DNA of 64,000 bases from Mucilaginibacter lappiensis (GTDB taxonomy: Bacteria; Bacteroidota; Bacteroidia; Sphingobacteriales; Sphingobacteriaceae): NCBI RefSeq assembly GCF_900155965.1, contig NZ_FTMG01000001.1, positions 62,001-126,000 on the forward strand, given 5' to 3'. The notes beneath the pieces were generated by a model. That model saw only the letters and a list, made by a program, of their open reading frames with translations. It was not told where the DNA came from and made no database searches. Within the stretch, counting starts at the first letter, position 1; the number at the start of each line of letters is the position of its first letter. A program made the translations under genes and the position numbers. This document shows positions 35,048 to 44,718 of the stretch, piece by piece.

Positions 35048-36049
35048 TTATATCACCTGGAAACCGTGTGCGTAAGGATCATCATCATCTATCTTGATGG
35101 TATTGTAGCCATAAACTTTGGCCCAACCTTCCACACTCGGAATTATGGCATCTATATCATTGATCTTAACCACCTCTTCCACCCTGCCTGTAAATTTACT
35201 ACCGATGATACTTTCATGTATAAATGGCTCACCAACCTGCAGTTTTCCCTTGGCATGCCATTGCGCCATACGGGCAGACGTACCAGTGCCGCAAGGCGAT
35301 CTGTCGATAGCCTTATCGCCATAAAATACGGCATTTCTGGCTGTAGCATCATCTGATAATGTAGCCCCGGCCCAAAGGATATGCGTACAGGTATTTATGG
35401 TAGGATCCTGCGGATGGATAAACTCATATTTTTCATTAATGCGTTTGCGTAACACCTGACTCCAGGCAATCAATTGCCCGGCAGTATAATGTTCGATCCC
35501 TCCGAAATTGGGTTGCGGATCAACTATAGCGTAATAATTTCCGCCGTAGGAAACATCAATAGTGAGCATACCTAAATCAGGACACTCTACCTGTAAATCT
35601 GTTGCTGCAAGATACGCAGCCACATTTTTGAGCTTTACCGAAGTAACCTTTTTGCCCTCCTGTTTATATTCAATTAAAACCAGTCCCGCGGGTGCTTCCA
35701 TTCGGATAATGCCGGGTACTTTGGGTTGTATCAGCCCTTCTTCTACAGCAATAGTGATGGTTCCAATGGTACCATGCCCGCACATAGGCAAACATCCGCT
35801 GGTTTCAATAAACAAAACCGCCACATCGTTTTCCGGATCATGAGGTGGGTAAAGGATACTGCCCGACATCATATCATGCCCCCTTGGCTCAAACATTAAG
35901 CCCGTCCTGATCCAATCATACTCCTTTAAAAAATGCTGGCGTTTTTGGCTCATGTTGTCGCCTTTCAGGGTCGGGCCTCCCCCAGCCACCAATCTTACGG
36001 GGTTGCCACAGGTATGCGCGTCTATACAGAAAAAAGTTTTACTGGCCAT
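35048..36049 (-). CDS. 4-hydroxyproline 2-epimerase
   Basis: The 333-residue enzyme of the proline-racemase superfamily has both catalytic cysteines: C90 in GCLPMCGHGTIG and C253 in DRSPCGTGTSARM. Having Cys at both positions favours a racemase or epimerase over trans-3-hydroxyproline dehydratase, which carries Thr at the second. It interconverts trans-4-hydroxy-L-proline and cis-4-hydroxy-D-proline, the first step of hydroxyproline use. It is cytoplasmic. It follows the DapA-like gene after eight bases, so the two are co-transcribed. Proline racemase activity is a weaker alternative. Confidence 0.9.
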   Translation of the reverse strand: MASKTFFCIDAHTCGNPVRLVAGGGPTLKGDNMSQKRQHFLKEYDWIRTGLMFEPRGHDMMSGSILYPPHDPENDVAVLFIETSGCLPMCGHGTIGTITIAVEEGLIQPKVPGIIRMEAPAGLVLIEYKQEGKKVTSVKLKNVAAYLAATDLQVECPDLGMLTIDVSYGGNYYAIVDPQPNFGGIEHYTAGQLIAWSQVLRKRINEKYEFIHPQDPTINTCTHILWAGATLSDDATARNAVFYGDKAIDRSPCGTGTSARMAQWHAKGKLQVGEPFIHESIIGSKFTGRVEEVVKINDIDAIIPSVEGWAKVYGYNTIKIDDDDPYAHGFQVI

Positions 36050-36057
36050 ATATTGTA

Positions 36058-36996
36058 TTATAATGCAACCTCAGTTAACTTACCCCAGCTGCCTACTGGC
36101 AATACCGGACGAACAGCCAATGCGTCGCTGATAATCTTTTGAACTTTTTCACGTTCTGCACCCACTAAAGGTAAACGTGGGGCACGCACATTTTCGGTAC
36201 CTATGCCGGTAGCTACTTCTGCCAATTTAATGTATTGTACCAATTTAGGATGGATATCCAACTCCAGCACCGGTAAAAACCAACGGTAAATAGCCAATGC
36301 TTCATCATATCTTTTAGCCTTAACCAAACGGTATATAGCCACAGTTTCTTTAGGGAAAGCATCAACCAACCCGGCTACCCAGCCATCGGCACCCATCACT
36401 AAGCTCTCCATAGCTAAAGGGTCAACCCCTGTTAGTATTTTAAACCTGTCGCCAAAGCGGTTAATCATCCGGGTAACATTTGACACATCACGGGTTGATT
36501 CCTTTACTGCCTGTATATTATCATAGGCTGCAAGCTGCTCAAACATATTCAACGTGATCTCCACCTTGTAATCAACAGGGTTATTGTAGATCATGATAGG
36601 TAACTCTGTGCTTTTAGCAATGGTAGTGATATAGGTTATAGTTTCGCGCTCTTCACTGTTGTAACGCATTGGTGGCAATAACATTAAGCCATCCGCGCCA
36701 TTGTCTAATGCTTTTTGTGCGCATATAACGGCAGCTTTGGTTGTTTGCTCCGCGATATTCAATATTACAGGTACTTTTCCATCTACAAAAGCTACGGTGT
36801 GGGCAAGCAGGGCATATTTTTCCTGGTCGCTTAACACACTTGCTTCACCTAAAGATCCGCCCAGTATAAAACCGTCAACACCGGCTTCCAGTTGAGCATT
36901 TAAGTTAATATCAAAAGCTTCAAAATCCAGTTCATCATTATCGGTAAACTTGGTAGTTACAGCGGGTAGTACGCCCTTCCAATCAAAAGTTATCAT
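36058..36996 (-). CDS. DapA-family pyrroline-4-hydroxy-2-carboxylate deaminase
   Basis: The 312-residue class I aldolase-fold protein has the Schiff-base lysine K165 in IQAVKESTRD and the proton-relay Tyr 137 in PIMIYNNP, plus the early GSLGEAS loop. In hydroxyproline operons this family converts 1-pyrroline-4-hydroxy-2-carboxylate to alpha-ketoglutarate semialdehyde with release of ammonia. It is the first gene of the unit with the epimerase and oxidase, and a candidate promoter lies upstream at 37054-37084. Dihydrodipicolinate synthase itself is unlikely given the neighbours. Confidence 0.88.
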   Translation of the reverse strand: MITFDWKGVLPAVTTKFTDNDELDFEAFDINLNAQLEAGVDGFILGGSLGEASVLSDQEKYALLAHTVAFVDGKVPVILNIAEQTTKAAVICAQKALDNGADGLMLLPPMRYNSEERETITYITTIAKSTELPIMIYNNPVDYKVEITLNMFEQLAAYDNIQAVKESTRDVSNVTRMINRFGDRFKILTGVDPLAMESLVMGADGWVAGLVDAFPKETVAIYRLVKAKRYDEALAIYRWFLPVLELDIHPKLVQYIKLAEVATGIGTENVRAPRLPLVGAEREKVQKIISDALAVRPVLPVGSWGKLTEVAL

Positions 36997-37053
36997 TTCT
37001 AAATGTTTTTTACAAAATTAGCCCGGCATCCCATATTAATAAGCCATTAATTT

Positions 37054-37084
37054 AACAGGTACTAACCATATTTTATCCAACAAA
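37054..37084 (-). promoter_or_regulatory. Candidate promoter of the hydroxyproline operon
   Basis: On the minus strand TTTG (37084-37081), 19 bases and TACCTGTT (37061-37054) resemble TTTG-N19-TAnnTTTG, with two mismatches in the second box. It lies about 60 bases upstream of the DapA-like start. Confidence 0.35.
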
Positions 37085-37207
37085 ACCATTTTTAATACAC
37101 ACACCATGATAAATCATGATGCAAAAAACTTTTTAAACCTTAAATTTTAACAAATTTCTGATCGAAAACAGGGTAAAAACAGCTCAAAACTGTTCGAAAA
37201 ACATCGA

Positions 37208-37233
37208 TTTTAACACTTTTTAACAAATTTTAA
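37208..37233. repeat. TTTAAC repeated with exact 10-bp period
   Basis: TTTAAC occurs at 37208, 37218 and 37228, and TTTAAT follows near 37240, so the motif recurs about once per helical turn between the SusCD terminator and the hydroxyproline promoter. This is a candidate operator or curvature element for the adjacent AraC regulator. Confidence 0.4.
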
Positions 37234-37338
37234 CGCGGTTTTAATATGTTTTTTTTACTTTAAAAAGTATTAAATTACTGATAATCATATAATTAAATAA
37301 AAAAAGACCTATTTTGAGACCTTTTTAATCTGAACTAA

Positions 37339-37376
37339 AACGGCCCGGTTGCATTTTTATATACAACCGGGCCGTT
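37339..37376 (-). terminator. Terminator of the SusC/SusD operon
   Basis: AACGGCCCGGTTG (37339-37351) pairs perfectly with CAACCGGGCCGTT (37364-37376). On the minus strand it is followed by TTTTAG. It lies 151 bases past the SusD stop and before the hydroxyproline operon promoter. Confidence 0.75.
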
Positions 37377-37527
37377 ATCTATACAAATATACTAAATTAA
37401 TTAGCAAGATTCAAGTAACAACAAAACGCAGATGACTCACCCGATCTGCGCTTAGCTGGATCACCCACTCTCCGGTTACGCCGCAAAGAGTGCCTTCAAA
37501 AACGGCAAGACCTATTGCCTTACCCTT

Positions 37528-38913
37528 TTATTGCGCATCCCACCAAACCCTATCCGTTAGTTTGGCGCTTTGCTGCGGTTGTGGGTTTGAAATAATTTCG
37601 GTTTGCGGATATAATACTCTTCTCGGAATAGTAGAAAGCGCGTTTGGTACCGCTGGCAATACCGGGAACCCTGTACGCCTGAAATCGGTAAAGTTTTCCA
37701 GTGAAAGGAAATTCGCTATCCCTTTTTCTTCGATGATCAGCTGCTCCGCATTAGCGTTAGTCAATGGCCTTGAAGCGATATAGGTATTCGCGTTAGCCGT
37801 GCTCACCCCCAATTTTGTCATGTGCGATGATATGGCGCTTTGATAAATGGACTGCGCACTGCTAAAACCAGAAAGTATGAGCGTGGCTTCGGCTTTTATA
37901 AACAAGGCTTCGGAGTAATTTACAATATAATTGCTTGCCCCGGTAGCGCCGTAAAAACTTCCCGGGCGCGAGTATTCTTCCAGCTGGCCAATAGTGTTTA
38001 ACCCTTGATCTAACCCGGTATACAAGCCGGTGGCAGTTGCAGGGGCAACCATAATGGTTAAACGCGGATCATTACGTGTTTTAAAACCATTAACCGCGGT
38101 GCTGGCCATTACAATAGTGCTGGCTGATATAAAATTCTGTTGCCACGGATTTTCTGCACCGGCAGCGCCACCGTAGGCCATTTTAAAATCATCATCATTT
38201 GATTGCATTCCGTTTTGAAGCGCTGTAAGGGCTAATTGTGCCTGTGTGGCAGCCGTATATCCTGCCGCTTTGGTCAGGTGCATATAATAACGGGCTTTTA
38301 AAGTATAAGCCAGCTTTGTCCATTTACTCATATCGCCTGCATAAAAGAAATCATCTCCACCCGGAGTTATAGTGCCGTTTTTGGCAATGTCGGCAATACC
38401 TCCATCCAGCAAGCTTTGTATGGTAGTATAAATATCTTTTTGGGCATCATATACGGGTGTAAAATTAGCAGTTCCCTTAAAAGCCTGCGAGTACGGAATA
38501 TCACCCCACAGATCTGTTCCGGTGCCCAGGCAATAGGCGGTTAAAATTTTGGCAATACCGGCATAGTTTGTTTTTCCATCGGCAACGGCCTTTGCATTTA
38601 GCGTTACCAGGTTATTTAAACAGATCACATAAAGCGTCCTCCAGTCATCATTCATATCGGTATTATACATTAAATAAGTGCCTGCATTAGGCGCAACCTG
38701 ATTTAGCGCCGCCACCTGCATATATTCCTGTACAATTACAGCTACATTGCCTGCATATAATTTTGATGATAATGCTACTTCAAGCGGGGCAAGTATCTGG
38801 GGCTCGGCCACATCAAGGGGCTGATTGGGGTTGGTATTTACGTCAATATATTTTTTACAACCTGAAACACTTATCAGGATACATGACATTAAAATCATTG
38901 ATATTTTTTTCAT
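37528..38913 (-). CDS. SusD/RagB-like surface lipoprotein
   Basis: The 461-residue lipoprotein has a signal ending ISVSGC-KK (Cys 19) and the SusD-like_2 opening YIDVNTNPNQPLDVAEPQILAP. It continues with helical segments typical of the TPR-like SusD fold (CLNNLVTLNAKAVADGKTNY, WTKLAYTLKARYYMHL). It sits on the cell surface and holds an oligosaccharide or glycopeptide over the SusC pore. It is 26 bases downstream of the SusC gene and ends before a strong terminator. The ligand is not readable, but the divergent arabinofuranosidases suggest arabinosides. Confidence 0.93.
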   Translation of the reverse strand: MKKISMILMSCILISVSGCKKYIDVNTNPNQPLDVAEPQILAPLEVALSSKLYAGNVAVIVQEYMQVAALNQVAPNAGTYLMYNTDMNDDWRTLYVICLNNLVTLNAKAVADGKTNYAGIAKILTAYCLGTGTDLWGDIPYSQAFKGTANFTPVYDAQKDIYTTIQSLLDGGIADIAKNGTITPGGDDFFYAGDMSKWTKLAYTLKARYYMHLTKAAGYTAATQAQLALTALQNGMQSNDDDFKMAYGGAAGAENPWQQNFISASTIVMASTAVNGFKTRNDPRLTIMVAPATATGLYTGLDQGLNTIGQLEEYSRPGSFYGATGASNYIVNYSEALFIKAEATLILSGFSSAQSIYQSAISSHMTKLGVSTANANTYIASRPLTNANAEQLIIEEKGIANFLSLENFTDFRRTGFPVLPAVPNALSTIPRRVLYPQTEIISNPQPQQSAKLTDRVWWDAQ

Positions 38914-38939
38914 GATATTTTTTAATTGATAAATGATGA

Positions 38940-41900
38940 TTAAAGGGTAAGCTTCATGCTAAAATCGATAGACCTGGATGTGGGTACAGAAAAGGAATAA
39001 ATACCCTGCGAACCATTTGATGAACCGAACGAACTTACTTCAGGGTCGCCGCCGGTAAAGTGTGGCGCGTATATCCACAGGTTACGCCCGGTTACGCTAA
39101 AATTAACGGTTTTGAAAGGACTCCCTCTCAACCATGATGGTTTTACGGTATAACCCAGACTTACATTTCTTAATTTGATATAGGTGCCGTCCTGTATTAC
39201 AGATTCGGTTATACCATTTATACGTTGATAATAAGCTTGTCCGTTAACAGCAGTAGTATTAGGTTGCCCGGTTGCTTCGCTAATTCCCGGAACCACCCGC
39301 AGCCCCCTGTTTTCAGTTACTTTAGGCGTTCCGTAAAAATATCCGTAACCATCCACATTGTTCTGGATATCGCCGCCTTTTTTCACATCAAAGAAAAAGC
39401 TAAAATTAAACTGTTTGTATTTGAGGTTATTGGCAACTCCACCTGTCCAATCAGGGTTAATATTGCCTATAATACCTTGTGTATCATCGGCATAAGGCAA
39501 TCCGCTGGCATCAATTAATAACTTACCCTCTGCATTGCGTGCATAGCGTGTACCATATATGGTTCCATAAGGCTGACCTACAATAATTGTAGTAAAAGTA
39601 TTTCCAATCTGTTGCAAATCGCCATCAATTGCCAGAACCTTATTCCGGATACGGCTGTAGTTGATGGTCATGTTCCAGGTAAAGTCCTTTGTTTTTACCG
39701 GCACCACGTTCAATAATAGTTCAATACCTCGGTTTTGCATTATTCCGGTGTTTACAGTAGTACCGTCATAACCTGTTGATGGTGCAATACTCACTCCCGG
39801 AATCAAACCATCCTTTGTTTTTTTGGCAAAATAAGAAGCTTCTAAACTTATCCTGTTATTAAAAAAACCGGTCTCAAACCCTGCTTCAAATTCATTTATC
39901 CGCTCATTTTTTAAATTAGGATTACCCAGCGTAGGGCTCAGTAAAAATCCTGCCTGGCCGTTGTAAGGGAATGAAATATTACGAATAATGTTATCTTTAC
40001 TTTGAGTAAGATACGGAGTAGTAAGTGAATAAGGAACCACATTACTGCCGCCAACCGTAGCATAGGATATTCTGAATTTACCCAGGTTCATGATATCCTG
40101 AAATTCTTTGGAGAAAAACTCAGAGAATATAAAACTGGTTGCTACAGACCCATAAGGGTAAAAATTATGCGCTGTTGATAGTACAGAGCTTCCGTCATAC
40201 CTGCCGGTTAAAGACAGGATCAGGAATTTTTTATACTCAATATTTGACTGAGCGTAAAAGCCGACCCTTCGTGTATTGTATTGATTTTCAATAAAAGTGA
40301 CAGTCGAAGCCGAGCTGATATTATTAAGATCCGCTACAGAAAGCCCAACACCATTGGCATAAGCGGTTTCTGAATATTGAGAATAAATATTGTTCCCGAT
40401 AACGCCATCAATATTAAAATCACCAAACTGATGATTAGCGCTTACGATCAAGTCGTTATTAAATTGCCTGAAATTGGTATTATTAACTACAATACGACCG
40501 GTAGGATTAGATACTGACTGGGCCGATTCATGATATCTATCCTGTTCGGTATATACATCAGCGCCAAATCTTTCAGTTACGGTAAGCCATTTTAATGGTT
40601 TATAATCGGCCGTAAAGGTTGGCAAAAAACGGTTTACACCTGATTTATTAGAAATATTATCCAATACCCAGTAAGGATTGTTTCTGGAATAACGATACAA
40701 GCGCTGGGTGCCATCTGCATTTTCATAAGGTAGCAGGTTGTATGATATCGGGGCTGTAAAAATAGTCCATACAGGGCTCTCTAAAGCATAACCTTCGGGC
40801 AAGCGGTTATTTTGCGAATTGGTATAATTTAACTGGAATGTTGTAGTTAAATTTGGAAGGATCTGAGCGCTGTATTTGGCAAATACGGCGTTCCGCAGAA
40901 ACTTGGTAGTTGGCACCGTACCCTGCTGATTAAAATTAGAATAAGATATATAGTAGTTAGAAGCAGCCCCGCCACCGTTTATACTAAACACATTATTGTA
41001 GGTATGCCCGGTTTTAAAAAACAAATCGGACTGGTTGTACTTTTTTGCCGGCTGACCATTTATTTTTAAGGTATCCATCAATGGGCCCCAGGAAGTGCTG
41101 GTTTTCATATCATCGCCATTATAATAAATACCATTTGTACCCTGGGCATATTTGCTTTGTATTTGCGGCAGCAGCGGGTTTTCGAAGGAGAAATCAGAAG
41201 TAAAATTAATGGTCGGTTTTTTATTGGTTGAGCCGGTTTTGGTAGTAATGATAATAACACCATTTGCACCCAACGAACCATATAAAGCCGTAGCCGCGGC
41301 ACCTTTTAACACGTTGATATTTTCAATTATGGAAGGGTCAATGTCGGCTACCCTGCTGGAACCAGGCCCTGAATTGAGGTTCCCGGTTTCACTGTTATCG
41401 ATCGGGATACCGTCAACAACCATTAAAGCATCATTGTTTCCGTAAAACGATGATGCACCACGAACAACTATACGCGTTGAACTACCTGGGCTGCCAGATG
41501 AGCTGGTGATCTGTACACCGGATACTTTTCCGGCTATATCATTAACCAGGTTAGGATCTTTGCCCTGCACCAGGTCGGTACCTTTGATCTCCTGGCTGCT
41601 GTAGGTTAATACTTTTTTGTCGCGCTTAATTCCCAACGCGGTAACCACTACTTCGCCAAGTGTTTTATTGTCTTCTGCTAAAACAATATTAACCTGATTA
41701 GTATTGGCTACCTTAACATCTTTCGCGGTAAAACCAATAGCTGATACACTGAGAATAACAGGAGCATTGCCATCAATAGTAAATATACCCTCGGCATTGG
41801 TGATAGTGCCTTTATGAGTACCTTTTATTTTAACAGATGCGCCTGGTATAGACAGGCCTTTTTCGTCTGATACCTTCCCTTTTAATGTAATTATTTGCGC

Positions 41901-41975
41901 ACTGGCATTATAACCAAACACAAAAATGCCTAAAAAGAGCAAAATAAGCCTTTTGAGTAATCGTTTTAGCTTCAT
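38940..41975 (-). CDS. SusC/RagA-family TonB-linked outer-membrane receptor
   Basis: The 1011-residue receptor has a signal peptide ending YNASAQ. A carboxypeptidase-regulatory-like domain (about 28-108; GASVKIKGTHKGTITNAEG) is followed by a SusC-specific TonB plug (about 115-235, with VVVTALGIKRDKKVLTYS and ALYGSLGANGVIIITTK), and a long barrel ends SIDFSMKLTL. The length and the LGIKR box are typical of SusC. It should import the product bound by the SusD lipoprotein encoded next. It is divergently transcribed from two arabinofuranosidase genes across a 323-base intergenic region. Confidence 0.95.
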   Translation of the reverse strand: MKLKRLLKRLILLFLGIFVFGYNASAQIITLKGKVSDEKGLSIPGASVKIKGTHKGTITNAEGIFTIDGNAPVILSVSAIGFTAKDVKVANTNQVNIVLAEDNKTLGEVVVTALGIKRDKKVLTYSSQEIKGTDLVQGKDPNLVNDIAGKVSGVQITSSSGSPGSSTRIVVRGASSFYGNNDALMVVDGIPIDNSETGNLNSGPGSSRVADIDPSIIENINVLKGAAATALYGSLGANGVIIITTKTGSTNKKPTINFTSDFSFENPLLPQIQSKYAQGTNGIYYNGDDMKTSTSWGPLMDTLKINGQPAKKYNQSDLFFKTGHTYNNVFSINGGGAASNYYISYSNFNQQGTVPTTKFLRNAVFAKYSAQILPNLTTTFQLNYTNSQNNRLPEGYALESPVWTIFTAPISYNLLPYENADGTQRLYRYSRNNPYWVLDNISNKSGVNRFLPTFTADYKPLKWLTVTERFGADVYTEQDRYHESAQSVSNPTGRIVVNNTNFRQFNNDLIVSANHQFGDFNIDGVIGNNIYSQYSETAYANGVGLSVADLNNISSASTVTFIENQYNTRRVGFYAQSNIEYKKFLILSLTGRYDGSSVLSTAHNFYPYGSVATSFIFSEFFSKEFQDIMNLGKFRISYATVGGSNVVPYSLTTPYLTQSKDNIIRNISFPYNGQAGFLLSPTLGNPNLKNERINEFEAGFETGFFNNRISLEASYFAKKTKDGLIPGVSIAPSTGYDGTTVNTGIMQNRGIELLLNVVPVKTKDFTWNMTINYSRIRNKVLAIDGDLQQIGNTFTTIIVGQPYGTIYGTRYARNAEGKLLIDASGLPYADDTQGIIGNINPDWTGGVANNLKYKQFNFSFFFDVKKGGDIQNNVDGYGYFYGTPKVTENRGLRVVPGISEATGQPNTTAVNGQAYYQRINGITESVIQDGTYIKLRNVSLGYTVKPSWLRGSPFKTVNFSVTGRNLWIYAPHFTGGDPEVSSFGSSNGSQGIYSFSVPTSRSIDFSMKLTL

Positions 41976-42298
41976 AAATTAATTCTTGGGGGTTAAAAAA
42001 TTATTACTTAAGTCTGATTTCTTCAGATTATGTAAAAATATTTACCCCAATAGTTAATTTTTTAGCAAAAATTCACCACAACTACCCGCATATTACCATC
42101 ATTTCAATAAACAACTATAAAAATTATAAAATTTCATTAAAATAACAACACATATTAACTAACTCCCTAAATACACACCCTATTATTGATCGAGACTCGT
42201 AAAGTAACAGTATAGTAACCCAAACCAGTTAAAATCCGGTTATCACCAGCAAAATATCATCAATAATTATTCATGATATTCGGGTAACTTTACGCTAT
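41976..42298. promoter_or_regulatory. Shared intergenic region of SusC and arabinofuranosidase units
   Basis: The AT-rich 323 bases must hold both divergent promoters. TAACTTTA, 7 bases before the ATG at 42299, resembles the TAnnTTTG box, but I see no good -33 partner. No coding frame is evident. Confidence 0.4.
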
Positions 42299-44692
42299 AT
42301 GTTTAATTGTTATAATCACACGAAATCTGCTGCTTTATTAATAAAATGGGGTTTATCCTTTCTCATTTGCTTTACGGCAGTAATAAGCGTACAGGCACAA
42401 TCATATGTACCCGAATGGAAGGATAGCCGGATAAAAGTAAAATCGGATATAGCGATACAAGCCTATTCATTTGATTTAAAAGAGGTTCAACTACTGGAAA
42501 GTCCTTTTAAACAGGCGATGCAGGTTGATGCCGCATATTTATTATCTATTGAGCCCGATCGTTTGCTATCCGGGTTTCGCTCCCACTCCGGCTTAAAACC
42601 TAAGGGTAAACTGTACGAAGGCTGGGAATCATCCGGTTTAGCAGGCCACACGCTGGGGCATTATTTGTCGGCCATTTCCCTGCATTATGCTTCGACCCGG
42701 GAACCAGAATTTTTAAAACGAATAAACTATATAGTTGCAGAACTTAATGAATGCCAGCTGGCGCGTAAAACAGGTTACGTTGGCGCTATCCCGAAAGAAG
42801 ATACAATATGGGCCGAAGTTGCCAAAGGCGATATCCGATCCAGGGGTTTTGATTTAAATGGTGGCTGGTCGCCCTGGTACACTGTGCATAAAGTGATGGC
42901 CGGGCTTTTGGATGCCTATTTATATGGTCATAATACCCAGGCGCTTAAAATATGCCAGGGCATGGCCAACTGGACGGGCGAAACTATTAAAAACCTGGAC
43001 GATGATCAGCTACAGAAAATGTTATTGTGCGAATATGGCGGTATGCCAGAAACCCTTACCAATTTATATGCTATAACCGGCAACAAGAAATACCTTGATC
43101 TGTCTTACAAATTTTATGATAAGCGAATTTTAGATCCACTGGCTCAAAAACAAGATATTTTACCGGGCAAGCACTCCAATACCCAAATACCTAAAATAAT
43201 TGCCAGCGCCCGACGGTATGAACTTACCGGTGATAAAAAAGACCAAACCATTGCCAATTTCTTTTGGGAAATCATTACAGACCACCACTCCTATGCCACC
43301 GGAGGAAACAGTAATTATGAATACCTGAGCGAACCGGATAAACTAAACGATAGACTGACAGACAATACCACTGAAACCTGCAATACTTATAATATGCTTA
43401 AACTCACCAGGCATTTATTCGCGGTTGCACCGTCAGCGGCATTGATGGATTATTACGAGAAGGCCCTGTATAACCACATCCTCGCTTCGCAAAACCATGC
43501 AGATGGCATGATGTGTTACTTTGTATCGTTAAGAATGGGTGGCAAAAAAGAGTATAGTACTCCCTTTGACACCTTTACTTGTTGTGTTGGCTCGGGTATG
43601 GAAAATCATGTAAAATATAACGAAAGCATCTACTTCAGGGGTGCCGATGGTAGTCTTTATATTAACTTATTTATCCCGTCGGTATTAAACTGGAAAGAGA
43701 AAGGCGTTACCGTTAAACAAGAAAGCAATTTACCCGCAAGCGATCATATTACTTTTACTGTTAACGCAATCAAACCCACCATTTTTGCTATCCGTATCCG
43801 TAAACCTAAATGGAGCGGTAATGCAAACATCCGCATCAATGGTAAGCTACAGCAACTTAAGCCTGATATGCAAGGCTATTTTGTTTTAACCCACAAATGG
43901 GGCAAAAACGATAAAATAGAACTGAATACCCCTGAAAATATCTATACGGAAGCGATGCCCGATAACGCGAACCGGCGCGCCATATTTTATGGCCCGGTAT
44001 TGTTAGCTGGTATCTTAGGAAATACCGAGCCCGATCCGCTGAAAGGTGTGCCCGTTTTTGTGACCAACGAAACCAACCCCAATAACTGGTTGCAAATGGT
44101 TGATAAAAAACAGCTGAATTTTCGCACGGTAAATATTTCACGCCCTGATGAGGTTAAACTGATCCCTTTTAATCAAACCAAAAACGAATACTATTCGGTT
44201 TACTGGGACGTATTTACGCCTGAAGCATGGGCCGTTCAGCAAAAAGCCTATGACGAACAAAAGAAAAAACAACAGGAACTGGAAGCCCGCACCACTGATA
44301 TTTTACGCGTAGGTGAAATGCAGCCTGAACGCGATCATAATTTCAGTGGTGAAAATGCCACTACCGGCGAAGACCATCAGAAAAAATGGCGATCGACCGA
44401 AAACGGCGGATATCTTTTATATGAAATGAAGGTGGATGCCAACACCCAAAATACGCTAATCAATACCTATTGGGGAATGGACAATCGGGGTCGCACTTTT
44501 GACATTTTGATTGACGGCGTGAAACTAGCCACAGAGGATCTGAACCAGTATAAAGAAAGCCGTTTTTATGATATCAGCTACATCATTCCTATAGAGTTAA
44601 CCAAAGGCAAACAAAAGGTAACTATTAAGCTATTGCCCAAAAAAGATAATAGCGCGGGTCCGGTTTATGGCAGCAGGATGGTAAAAAATTAA
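42299..44692 (+). CDS. GH146/GH127-type beta-L-arabinofuranosidase (DUF1680)
   Basis: The 797-residue protein has a hydrophobic signal (about 15-34, ending VQAQ). The (alpha/alpha)6 domain (about 55-430) carries the zinc Cys3-Glu set: E359 and C361 in NTTETCNTYNML, and C428 and C429 in DTFTCCVGSGMENH, with C428 the expected nucleophile by comparison with HypBA1 of Bifidobacterium longum. C-terminal beta domains follow. The sequence YNMLKL after ETC makes GH146 more likely than GH127. It should remove beta-L-arabinofuranose, as found on hydroxyproline of plant extensins or on RG-II/arabinans. It is first of a two-gene plus-strand unit. Confidence 0.9.
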   Translation: MFNCYNHTKSAALLIKWGLSFLICFTAVISVQAQSYVPEWKDSRIKVKSDIAIQAYSFDLKEVQLLESPFKQAMQVDAAYLLSIEPDRLLSGFRSHSGLKPKGKLYEGWESSGLAGHTLGHYLSAISLHYASTREPEFLKRINYIVAELNECQLARKTGYVGAIPKEDTIWAEVAKGDIRSRGFDLNGGWSPWYTVHKVMAGLLDAYLYGHNTQALKICQGMANWTGETIKNLDDDQLQKMLLCEYGGMPETLTNLYAITGNKKYLDLSYKFYDKRILDPLAQKQDILPGKHSNTQIPKIIASARRYELTGDKKDQTIANFFWEIITDHHSYATGGNSNYEYLSEPDKLNDRLTDNTTETCNTYNMLKLTRHLFAVAPSAALMDYYEKALYNHILASQNHADGMMCYFVSLRMGGKKEYSTPFDTFTCCVGSGMENHVKYNESIYFRGADGSLYINLFIPSVLNWKEKGVTVKQESNLPASDHITFTVNAIKPTIFAIRIRKPKWSGNANIRINGKLQQLKPDMQGYFVLTHKWGKNDKIELNTPENIYTEAMPDNANRRAIFYGPVLLAGILGNTEPDPLKGVPVFVTNETNPNNWLQMVDKKQLNFRTVNISRPDEVKLIPFNQTKNEYYSVYWDVFTPEAWAVQQKAYDEQKKKQQELEARTTDILRVGEMQPERDHNFSGENATTGEDHQKKWRSTENGGYLLYEMKVDANTQNTLINTYWGMDNRGRTFDILIDGVKLATEDLNQYKESRFYDISYIIPIELTKGKQKVTIKLLPKKDNSAGPVYGSRMVKN

Positions 44693-44718
44693 ATAATCAA
44701 AAAGAAGAAACTAAGCAT

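Noticed and set aside
37208..37250. TTTAAC repeats as a CRISPR array
   Set aside because: Units are only 6 bases with a 10-bp period, with no spacers and no cas genes nearby.
43857..44141. Minus-strand frames inside the arabinofuranosidase genes
   Set aside because: These lie within strongly supported coding sequence on the other strand and have no motif; the same holds for many shadow frames elsewhere.
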